A program made the position numbers and the translations under genes. From CAKSQF01 sp051867925 (GTDB lineage Bacteria; Bacillota; Clostridia; Oscillospirales; CAG-272), in contig JBJDZI010000002.1 of NCBI GenBank assembly GCA_051867925.1, positions 1 to 26,021 of the forward strand: a stretch of 26,021 bases of DNA, written 5' to 3'. The notes below the pieces were generated by a model. The model made no database searches. It was given only the letters and a program-made list of their open reading frames with translations, and had not been told where the DNA came from. This document shows, piece by piece, positions 1 through 6,544 of this stretch (the first letter of the stretch is position 1; every line of letters starts with the position of its first letter).

Positions 1-461
1 TACATTATAGCACATATCGTCGAATATTTCAAGATTTTCTCGCAATTTGTTGCGAGTTGATCTAACAATCCATTCGGGATAAGGGACTCGAATAAAAATT
101 GCGCTTTTACTGCTGCAAACTCATATTTCGCATATAGTTGCGATAATTTCCAATATTGTTAGATTCGAATCCGCACTCTATATCGGCTGCATGACTTTTG
201 GTTGATGTAAAAAGTAACTAAAAGTATTCGAGTCCCGTCGGGTGCTGTTTTGCCAACTTCTTTACTGAGCAAAGAAACGCGAAAAGTAATGTGTGCGGAA
301 AGGCAGCTAAGAGCGGCATAACGGAGCGGGATGGCATAAAAATAGCGTCGGAACACCTTAAAAATGGTACTCCGGCGCTTAATTTGCGTAGTTTTAGCTC
401 GATTTTGGTACGTTTTGGCGCTCTTAAGCGGTAAAATGCATAAAGCACCACAATTTTTGCA
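1..461. other. Gene-free stretch beyond tRNA-Leu, with scattered inverted repeats
   Basis: I see no convincing gene here. Minus-strand open frames of 110 and 77 codons exist, but they lack a ribosome site and a recognisable domain. Visible structure: a hairpin at 39-56 (CTCGCAA, loop TTTG, TTGCGAG); a 12-bp inverted pair GGGACTCGAATA (83-94) and TATTCGAGTCCC (225-236); and a 9-bp inverted pair TCTAACAAT (61-69) and ATTGTTAGA (155-163). Three segments contain TTCGARTCC cores resembling tRNA T-loops (around 83-94 on the minus strand, 164-173, and 227-236). This looks like a decayed intergenic repeat or old integration scar next to a tRNA gene, but nothing proves it. Confidence 0.4.
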
Positions 462-499
462 TAAAAAGAACACTAAATGCCTGGTAGACATTTAGTGTT
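462..499 (-). terminator. Intrinsic terminator of tRNA-Leu
   Basis: An 11-bp perfect stem, AACACTAAATG (469-479) with CATTTAGTGTT (489-499), encloses a 9-nt loop. On the minus strand it is followed by TTCTTTTTAT. It lies 7 nt past the tRNA 3' end and faces the right way to end that transcript. Confidence 0.85.
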
Positions 500-506
500 T
501 CTTTCG

Positions 507-595
507 TGGTGCCGGTGACCGGGCTTGAACCGGTACGGGAATCTCTTCCCACGGGATTTTAAGTCCCGGGCGTCTGCCAATTCCGCCACACCGGC
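507..595 (-). tRNA. tRNA-Leu (anticodon TAA)
   Basis: The minus strand folds as a class II tRNA of 89 nt. The acceptor stem is GCCGGTG (595-589) with CACCGGC (517-511). The D-arm contains TGGCAGACGC, and the anticodon stem CGGGA/TCCCG holds loop CTTAAAA, giving anticodon TAA, which reads UUA. There is a long variable arm (TGGGAAGAGATTCCCGT region), and the T-arm is ACCGGTTCAAGCCCGGT. The discriminator A and the CCA tail are encoded (510-507). It stands alone with its own promoter and terminator. Confidence 0.96.
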
Positions 596-611
596 GCGTG
601 TGGACTTGTTT

Positions 612-640
612 ATTGTAGCACAGATCTGCGGATTTGTCAA
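612..640 (-). promoter_or_regulatory. Sigma-A promoter of tRNA-Leu
   Basis: On the minus strand, TTGACA (640-635) is followed by a 17-nt spacer and TACAAT (617-612). The expected start falls around 605, about 10 nt before the mature tRNA 5' end. This near-consensus promoter suits a stable RNA gene. Confidence 0.85.
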
Positions 641-738
641 TCGTTTCTGTGAAATTTGTAAAAAAAGAGGGCTGTCCCCTGCCCCGCCATCAGACTCACT
701 ATGCCAAGACACACCCGCTATCCCCACCAAAGAAGCCA

Positions 739-772
739 AAAAGACTATGTCCGCACGGGGACATAGTCTTTT
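739..772 (-). terminator. Terminator at the end of the succinate/Hdr-Flx operon
   Basis: A perfect 14-bp stem, AAAAGACTATGTCC (739-752) with GGACATAGTCTTTT (759-772), has a 6-nt loop. On the minus strand it continues into TTTTTGG, about 65 nt past the nfnB stop. It could also work weakly in the plus direction because the stem itself starts with AAAA. It marks the 3' end of the 16.8-kb gene train. Confidence 0.85.
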
Positions 773-836
773 GTTCCGCGATTCAACGCTGTTTCATCTA
801 TGCAAAGGATGCAGGCGTCCTGCGCGGCATTTGCAG

Positions 837-2255
837 TTACTGACCCATGATCTGCTTGTCGATGGCGGCGGCGGCAGTTTTACCCGCGCCCATGGCAAGG
901 ATGACGGTAGCGGCACCGGTGACGGCATCGCCGCCTGCATATACACCGGGCTTGGTGGTGGCGCCGGTCTCTTCGGTGACGATGATGCCGCCCCAGCGGT
1001 TCACTTCCAGACCTGCAGTGGTATCCTTGATCAGAGGATTGGGAGAGGTTCCGATAGAAATGATCACGCAGTCCACGTCCATCACGAACTCGCTGCCGGG
1101 AATCTCCACAGGAGAGCGTCTGCCGGATGCATCGGGCTCGCCCAGCTCCATCCGGATGCACTTCATGCCCACCACGGAACCGTTCTTGGGATCGCGCTTG
1201 TCGTCGGGATTATTGTAACCGAGAATTTCTACGGGATTGTTCAGCAAACGGAATTGGATGCCCTCTTCCATTGCATGCTCCACTTCTTCCTTACGGGCGG
1301 GCAGTTCCTCCAAAGATCGGCGGTAGACGATAGAGACCTCTTCGGCACCCAGTCGCAGAGCGGTACGGGCGGCATCCATTGCTACGTTGCCGCCGCCCAC
1401 CACTGCCACCTTCTTGGCGCGCAGGATGGGCGTGGTGGCGTCCTCCCGATATGCCTTCATCAGATTGTTACGGGTCAGAAACTCGTTGGCAGAGTATACG
1501 CCCTTCAAAGACTCGCCGGGAATCCGCATAAAGCGGGGCAGACCTGCGCCCGAACCGACGAATACCGCTTCAAAGCCGTATTCCTCCATCAGTTCGTCGA
1601 TAGTCAGCGTCTTGCCGATGACCATATTGGTCTCGACTTTGACACCCAGCGCCTTCAGGGTGTCCACTTCCTTCTGCACGATGGCTTTGGGAAGACGGAA
1701 TTCGGGAATGCCGTAAACCAGCACGCCGCCTGCCAGATGGAAGGCTTCAAATACGGTGACATCGTAGCCCTTCTTGGCAAGGTCGCCTGCACAGGTCAGA
1801 CCTGCGGGACCGGAGCCGACGATGGCAACCTTGTGACCGTTGGGCCGGGGCTTTTCGGGAGCCTCTGCGGCGTGGGAGTTGTGGTAATCTGCCACAAACC
1901 GTTCCAGCCGTCCGATAGCAACGCTCTCGCCTTTGATGCCGCGGATACATTTTGCCTCACATTGGGTCTCCTGAGGGCAAACGCGTCCGCAAACTGCGGG
2001 CAGAGAGGAGGTGAGGGAGATCACCTGATATGCGCCCTCAAAGTCCTTCTCCTGAATCTTCTGAATGAACCGGGGGATCGGTACGCTGACGGGGCAGCCC
2101 TTCACGCAGAGGGGGTTCTTGCAGTTGAGACAGCGATTCGCCTCGTCAATTGCCTGCTCCTCGGTGTAACCCAGCGCCACTTCTTTGAAATTGTGGGCGC
2201 GGACCTCGGGTTCCTGAGCGGGCATGGGATTCTTGACCATAGACAGATTCGGCAT
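837..2255 (-). CDS. nfnB: NfnB, NADPH-binding subunit of NADH-dependent ferredoxin:NADP+ oxidoreductase
   Basis: This 472-aa protein is the glutamate-synthase-small-subunit-like flavoprotein of NfnAB. NfnAB reversibly couples NADH and reduced ferredoxin oxidation to reduction of two NADP+ in the cytoplasm. The N-terminal domain has two [4Fe-4S] motifs, CLNCKNPLCVKGCP (about 43-56) and CGRVCPQETQCEAKC (about 90-104). An FAD-binding GSGPAGL motif follows near 150, with a second dinucleotide fold GGGNVAMDAARTALRLG near 290 for NADPH. The ATG at 2255 was chosen because AAGGAGG lies 9 nt upstream; a longer frame has no such site. It starts 2 nt after the nfnA stop. GltD-type glutamate synthase small subunit is the alternative, but no large subunit is present and the NfnA partner is adjacent. 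Confidence 0.92.
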   Translation of the reverse strand: MPNLSMVKNPMPAQEPEVRAHNFKEVALGYTEEQAIDEANRCLNCKNPLCVKGCPVSVPIPRFIQKIQEKDFEGAYQVISLTSSLPAVCGRVCPQETQCEAKCIRGIKGESVAIGRLERFVADYHNSHAAEAPEKPRPNGHKVAIVGSGPAGLTCAGDLAKKGYDVTVFEAFHLAGGVLVYGIPEFRLPKAIVQKEVDTLKALGVKVETNMVIGKTLTIDELMEEYGFEAVFVGSGAGLPRFMRIPGESLKGVYSANEFLTRNNLMKAYREDATTPILRAKKVAVVGGGNVAMDAARTALRLGAEEVSIVYRRSLEELPARKEEVEHAMEEGIQFRLLNNPVEILGYNNPDDKRDPKNGSVVGMKCIRMELGEPDASGRRSPVEIPGSEFVMDVDCVIISIGTSPNPLIKDTTAGLEVNRWGGIIVTEETGATTKPGVYAGGDAVTGAATVILAMGAGKTAAAAIDKQIMGQ

Positions 2256-2256
2256 C

Positions 2257-3099
2257 TTACTGTACCTCCTTTTGGAAAAGATTGCAAGCCTCGTCATAGG
2301 CGTGCTTTTCGAAATCGCGGTAGGATGTGCCGCGGGACATTGCTTCTTCAAAATCCACCTCGAAGCCGTCGAAATCGGGACCGTCTACGCAGGCGAATTT
2401 GGTCTTGCCGCCAACGGTGAGACGGCAACCGCCGCACATTCCGGTTCCGTCAATCATAATGGGGTTCATGGAGACGGTGGTCTTGACACCGAAGGGCTTG
2501 GTGGTGGCAACTACGAATTTCATCATGATCAGAGGGCCGATGGTGATGACCTCGTCATAACCTTCGCCCGCTTCCAACGCTTCCTGCAGAGGAACGGTGA
2601 CAACGCCTTTTCTGCCGTAACTGCCGTCGTCGGTCATGATGGTCAGCCGATCGGAAGCTGCCTTGAACTGATCCTCCAGAATCACCAGATCTTGGTTTCT
2701 GAAGCCGATATAAGAGTGGACCTCACAGCCCATTTCATGCAGTTTCTCGGCAATGGGAAGTGCGATGGCACAGCCCACACCGCCGCCCACAATGGCGACC
2801 TTCTTCAGCCCTTCCAGTTCGGTAGGCTTGCCCAGAGGGCCGACGAAATCCTGAATGGACTCGCCCTCTTTCTTAAGGGAGAGTTTATAGGTGGTGGCAC
2901 CGACGATCTGGAAGATGATCTTCACGGCGCCTCTGGCGGGATCGGTACCCGCTACAGTCAGCGGGATGCGCTCACCGTCCTCGTCCACGCGCAGGATGAT
3001 GAACTGACCGGGCTGAGCCTTGCGGGCAACCAAGGGGGATTCAATCTCCATCTGCATGACGGTGGGATTCAGCGATTTCATAGTAAGAATCTTATACAT
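2257..3099 (-). CDS. nfnA: NfnA, NADH- and FAD-binding subunit of NADH-dependent ferredoxin:NADP+ oxidoreductase
   Basis: This 280-aa ferredoxin-NADP reductase-like protein forms the other half of NfnAB. It has an FAD-binding barrel at the N-terminus (LTVAGTDPARG region), a nucleotide-binding motif VAIVGGGVGC (101-110), and a C-terminal [2Fe-2S] site. The site has C222, C225 and C237 (MCGGC...FAC), preceded by D218. In characterised Nfn one cluster ligand is reported to be Asp, which would fit D218. The start has GAAAGGAA upstream. The 134-nt gap to the preceding aminotransferase gene, with a hairpin in it, means nfnAB may be partly uncoupled from the upstream genes. Homologs are often annotated as sulfide dehydrogenase subunit or dihydroorotate dehydrogenase electron-transfer subunit. 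Confidence 0.9.
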   Translation of the reverse strand: MYKILTMKSLNPTVMQMEIESPLVARKAQPGQFIILRVDEDGERIPLTVAGTDPARGAVKIIFQIVGATTYKLSLKKEGESIQDFVGPLGKPTELEGLKKVAIVGGGVGCAIALPIAEKLHEMGCEVHSYIGFRNQDLVILEDQFKAASDRLTIMTDDGSYGRKGVVTVPLQEALEAGEGYDEVITIGPLIMMKFVVATTKPFGVKTTVSMNPIMIDGTGMCGGCRLTVGGKTKFACVDGPDFDGFEVDFEEAMSRGTSYRDFEKHAYDEACNLFQKEVQ

Positions 3100-3198
3100 T
3101 ACGCAAAATTCCTTTCTTCTGCGGCATCTGCCGCGATTTTGGAGGGATATATTTCCACAGAAAGCCTTTTTCGGAGAAATGGCTATCTACGGGAAATA

Positions 3199-3227
3199 GG
3201 GTTGCCGAAATTTCGCTTCAGCAACCC
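3199..3227 (-). other. Hairpin between aminotransferase and nfnA
   Basis: GGGTTGC (3199-3205) pairs with GCAACCC (3221-3227). The loop contains the palindrome CGAAATTTCG (3206-3215). On the minus strand it begins 7 nt after the aminotransferase stop and is followed by TATTTCCC, not a true U-run. It may be an attenuator, a processing site or a weak terminator. I found no clear promoter for nfnAB in the remaining 100 nt. Confidence 0.45.
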
Positions 3228-3233
3228 GTTGAG

Positions 3234-4520
3234 TCAATTGTTTTCCAGATAATATTCCACCGAGCAGAGCTTGACGCTGAGGGCAAAAATTTCTGCCGCC
3301 AGTTTCAGATCGTTCAGAGGAGGATAGGAGGGCGCGATACGGATGTTAGAGTCCCGGGGGTCTTTGCCGTAAGGATAGGTGGCGCCTGCGCCGGTCATAA
3401 TCACGCCTGCCTTCTTGCAGCGGGCAACGATCTTCTTGGCGCATCCGGGCAGAGAGTCGAAGGAGATGAAGTAACCGCCGCGGGGACTGGTCCAAGTGCC
3501 GATCTCCAGACCGCCCAGTTCCCGCTCCAGCGTTTCTTCCACCATCTCGAATTTGGGACGGAGGATGTCGGCGTGGCGGCGCATATGCTCCACCATACCG
3601 TGAATATCGCCGAAGAAACGGACGTGACGGAGCTGGTTCACCTTATCGTGACCGATGGTCTGATGCGCAAGTTGCTTCTTGATGTCTTCCAGATTGTTGG
3701 GCGAGGTGGCAATCGCCGCGATGCCCGAGCCGGGGAAACTGATCTTGGAGGTGGAGGCGAATTTATACACCAGATCGGGATTGCCCGCCCGTTTGCACTC
3801 GGCAAGGATCTCAATCAGATGATCCTGCTGGTCATCGTAGAGATGATGCACGCAGTAGGCGTTGTCCCAGTAGATACGGAAATCGGGAGCGGCAGGCTCC
3901 AGACGCGCCATGCGGCGAACGGTCTGATCGGAGTAGGAATAGCCCTGAGGATTGGAGTACTTGGGGACACACCAGATGCCCTTGATGGCATCGTCCTCCG
4001 ACACCAGCCTCTCCACCAGATCCATATCGGGTCCTTCGGGAGACATGGGGATATTGATCATCTCGATGCCGAAATACTCGGTGATGGCAAAGTGACGGTC
4101 GTAACCGGGAACGGGGCAAAGGAACTTGACTTTGTCCAGTTTGCACCAAGGGGTGCTTCCCATCACGCCGTGGGTCACACTGCGGGAGATGGTATCGTAC
4201 ATCACGTTCAGGCTGGAGTTGCCGTAAATGATGACGTTGGCAGGAGCAACTTCCATCATATCTGCCAGCAGTTCCTTGGCTTCGGCAATACCGTCCAGCA
4301 CGCCGTAATTGCGGCAATCTGTGCCGTCCTCGCAGGTGAGATCGTCACTGCTGCTGAGTACATCCATCATGCCCATGGAAAGATTCAGCTGTTCTGCGGA
4401 CGGCTTCCCTCTTGCCATATTCAGCGACAGATCCATTCCTTGGTATTCTTTATACTTCGCGGTAAGCTCTGCCTTCAGTTCCAGAAGTTCTTCTTTGGTT
4501 AAATCTTTGTATGCTGCCAT
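3234..4520 (-). CDS. Aspartate aminotransferase, subgroup Ic
   Basis: This 428-aa PLP-dependent fold-type I enzyme most resembles the AspT/AatC subgroup Ic (Pfam family 12897), expected to interconvert aspartate plus 2-oxoglutarate with oxaloacetate plus glutamate. Visible residues are the substrate-side NMARGKPS near 34-41, YSNPQG (188-193, the conserved Asn), YWDNAY with the PLP-ring Asp near 219, the Schiff-base Lys K259 in ASTSK, and an arginine in NIRIAPSYPP near the C-terminus for the carboxylate. Length fits the family. TAGGAG precedes the ATG. Its place after a dicarboxylate-type carrier and before Nfn suggests it feeds oxaloacetate to the malate-fumarate-succinate branch, which is inference. 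Other keto-acid specificities cannot be excluded. Confidence 0.85.
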   Translation of the reverse strand: MAAYKDLTKEELLELKAELTAKYKEYQGMDLSLNMARGKPSAEQLNLSMGMMDVLSSSDDLTCEDGTDCRNYGVLDGIAEAKELLADMMEVAPANVIIYGNSSLNVMYDTISRSVTHGVMGSTPWCKLDKVKFLCPVPGYDRHFAITEYFGIEMINIPMSPEGPDMDLVERLVSEDDAIKGIWCVPKYSNPQGYSYSDQTVRRMARLEPAAPDFRIYWDNAYCVHHLYDDQQDHLIEILAECKRAGNPDLVYKFASTSKISFPGSGIAAIATSPNNLEDIKKQLAHQTIGHDKVNQLRHVRFFGDIHGMVEHMRRHADILRPKFEMVEETLERELGGLEIGTWTSPRGGYFISFDSLPGCAKKIVARCKKAGVIMTGAGATYPYGKDPRDSNIRIAPSYPPLNDLKLAAEIFALSVKLCSVEYYLENN

Positions 4521-4561
4521 TGATGTAGTCTCCTACGGTAATTAAATTTCGATTTTGAGGA

Positions 4562-5212
4562 TCACTCTCCGCCGTCGCAGGGCTCCAGCGTCTCTGCCAA
4601 ATGATTGGAGAGGATCGCCAGCGAGGTCGCCATATTCTCATAGCGCACCAGCACGCCTGCCGGTACCTGCAAATGAGCCGAAGCAAAGCTCCAGATGGCA
4701 CGGATGCCGCAAGCCAGCAGCTGTTCCGATACCGTCTGCGCCGCCGCAGCCGGAACAGTCAGCACTGCCATGCGGATATTCCCTGCGCGGCAATAGTCTG
4801 CCATTTCGGAAATGGGCAGAACCGGTTTCCCGGCGACCTCCCTCCCGCACACGTCGGGAGAGAGATCGAAGCCCGCTTCGATGTGGAGTCCGTACTGGGC
4901 AAAGCCCTCGTAGCTGAGGAGCGCTCTGCCCAAATTGCCGACTCCCACCAAAATGGCACGGTTGGTATTATGGTATCCTAAGAAAAGCTCAATGTCGTGG
5001 ATCAGCTCGGTGGTGACGTACCCGACCTTGGGTCTGCCGCCCTTGCTCACCGATGCCAGATCCTTGCGGACCTGCACGTCGTTGAGTCCCAGTGCCTCGG
5101 CGATCACCGTCGCCGATACAGTGGGGACGTTTCCCGCTGCCAGCCCTTTTAAGTAGTGCAGGTAACTGGGAAGTCTTTGCACGGTCAGAATGGAAACGGA
5201 ATTCATCTGCAT
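4562..5212 (-). CDS. rex: Rex, NADH-sensing transcriptional repressor
   Basis: This 216-aa protein has the normal Rex length and plan. An N-terminal winged helix (RLPSYLHYL..., recognition part NDVQVRKDLA about 44-53, followed by KGGRPKVGY) binds DNA. A Rossmann domain with GVGNLGRAL (90-98) senses the NADH/NAD+ ratio, and a C-terminal helix swaps between dimer subunits. Rex releases its operators when NADH is high and typically controls fermentative and NAD-recycling genes, so its placement inside a fumarate-reduction locus is logical. The ATG at 5212 is preferred over the ATG two codons later because AAAGGAG sits about 9 nt upstream. I found no convincing TTGTTAA-N4-TTAACAA Rex box in the window's intergenic regions. 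Confidence 0.95.
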   Translation of the reverse strand: MQMNSVSILTVQRLPSYLHYLKGLAAGNVPTVSATVIAEALGLNDVQVRKDLASVSKGGRPKVGYVTTELIHDIELFLGYHNTNRAILVGVGNLGRALLSYEGFAQYGLHIEAGFDLSPDVCGREVAGKPVLPISEMADYCRAGNIRMAVLTVPAAAAQTVSEQLLACGIRAIWSFASAHLQVPAGVLVRYENMATSLAILSNHLAETLEPCDGGE

Positions 5213-5245
5213 AGTGCTTTTCTCCTTTCGCTATACTTCTGCCGA

Positions 5246-6523
5246 TCAGAAGAAGAGGATCAGCACCTGCGACACCAGTACGACTGCGATCAGTGCCACG
5301 GGATAGGTGGAGGCGTAAGCCGCCGCCACATCCTCGGTCTTGGCTACGTTGATCAGAGTACCCAGTGCAGGAGTGGAGGTCATGCCGCCGGTCAGAGAGC
5401 CCAGGTTGTTCAGCAGGCTGAGTTTCAGCACATACTTGGCAAACAGGAAACCGATGATCATGGGGCACACGGTCATGATAATGCCGTATACGAAATACAT
5501 GGGGTCAAAGTTGGCGACAAATTCTGCGCCGCCGGGAAGACCCGCGCCTACCAGGAAGAATACCAGACCCAGCTCACGGAACAACTTCAGGGTAGAGTCG
5601 GTAGGCATAATGCTGACCTTGCCGATCCGGGCAAAGTGACCAAAGACCAAACTCACCAGGAGACAACCGCCGGTGGTGGTCAGAGAGAAACAGGTGCCGG
5701 ACAGACCGTCCCCCGACAGGGGGATCTTAATCTGACCGATGAGCGTACCCAAAATGGCTGCCAAAGAGAAGGCGGCAATGCCCAGATGATCGATATGGAA
5801 CAGCTTGCCGGTGTAGGGCTTCTTCTCTGCTTCGCCCTTGATAACCAGCTTTGCTCTCTCCTCATCCATGTTTGCCTTGGAGAGTTTGGGGATCAGCTGC
5901 ACAAACAGCACTACGCCGATGACACCGAAGATGTAGGCGATGCCGTGACCGACCGATACCAATGATTGATACTGCGGTGCAACCGTTGCCTTCGCCGCAG
6001 AGAATGCGGGGGTGGAGGTCAGCGAGCCGGACAGCAGACCGACGATCATGGCGACGAAGCCGTCCTGCTCCTCGATGGAGGAGCCGTAGCCGAACACCTC
6101 GCCCAAATAGATACAGCCTGCAGCAGCCAGACCGCCTGCCACAATGATAATCAGCCCAAGCAGGACATAAGATTTGAAATTGCGCTTGAAATTGCCGAAG
6201 AACTTCGGACCTGCGATAAAGCCGACCGAGGTAACGAACAGAATCAGACCCAGACTTTCGACGATGGAAAGCCCTGTTGAGAAGTCATATGCATTGAATT
6301 TCACCGCATTACCGAGATTGATATCCAGCATGAGACCGGCATCGTTTGCGGTGAAAAACAGTGCGCCAAACAGCAGTGCGATCACGAAGACGCCTGCGTC
6401 GCCCAAAGAAATCCCCTTGATGGTGATCCGTCCCAAAGCATAGCCTACCATGAGAACCGAAAATACCACAAACAGCAGAGTAGTAATATTGCTCAGGGAG
6501 ATCAATCCGCCAAAAATACTCAT
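5246..6523 (-). CDS. AspT/SucE-type (AAEx family) antiporter, lacking RCK/TrkA-C domains
   Basis: This 425-aa polytopic membrane protein is built of two related halves, each with the family's hallmark. The first half has GLLSGSLTSTPAFSAA and the second has GSLTGGMTSTPALGTL. Each half has about five hydrophobic segments, joined by a charged cytoplasmic linker (DEERAKLVIKGEAEKK). Known relatives exchange aspartate for alanine (AspT) or export succinate (SucE). Characterised AspT and SucE are about 540 aa with two TrkA-C domains between the halves; here only the short linker remains. Context suggests uptake of aspartate, malate or fumarate and export of succinate, which is inference. A GGAGG lies about 12 nt before the ATG, a slightly long spacing. 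Confidence 0.8.
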   Translation of the reverse strand: MSIFGGLISLSNITTLLFVVFSVLMVGYALGRITIKGISLGDAGVFVIALLFGALFFTANDAGLMLDINLGNAVKFNAYDFSTGLSIVESLGLILFVTSVGFIAGPKFFGNFKRNFKSYVLLGLIIIVAGGLAAAGCIYLGEVFGYGSSIEEQDGFVAMIVGLLSGSLTSTPAFSAAKATVAPQYQSLVSVGHGIAYIFGVIGVVLFVQLIPKLSKANMDEERAKLVIKGEAEKKPYTGKLFHIDHLGIAAFSLAAILGTLIGQIKIPLSGDGLSGTCFSLTTTGGCLLVSLVFGHFARIGKVSIMPTDSTLKLFRELGLVFFLVGAGLPGGAEFVANFDPMYFVYGIIMTVCPMIIGFLFAKYVLKLSLLNNLGSLTGGMTSTPALGTLINVAKTEDVAAAYASTYPVALIAVVLVSQVLILFF

Positions 6524-6544
6524 TTACCTACAAGACCTCCGGAC

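Noticed and set aside
159..491. Minus-strand frames of 77 and 110 codons near the left edge
   Set aside because: They run out of the tRNA terminator hairpin, lack ribosome sites and show low-complexity basic composition. They are more likely an intergenic repeat read by chance.
640..665. A possible Rex box upstream of the tRNA promoter (CTGTGAAATTTGTAAA)
   Set aside because: Only one half resembles the site and the symmetry fails. It lies upstream of a tRNA gene rather than a redox gene.
525..2420. A 631-codon plus-strand open frame opposite nfnB and the tRNA
   Set aside because: It runs antisense through a tRNA gene and a well-supported NfnB/NfnA region, has no ribosome site, and its Gly/His-rich translation is typical of the reverse complement of GC-rich coding DNA.
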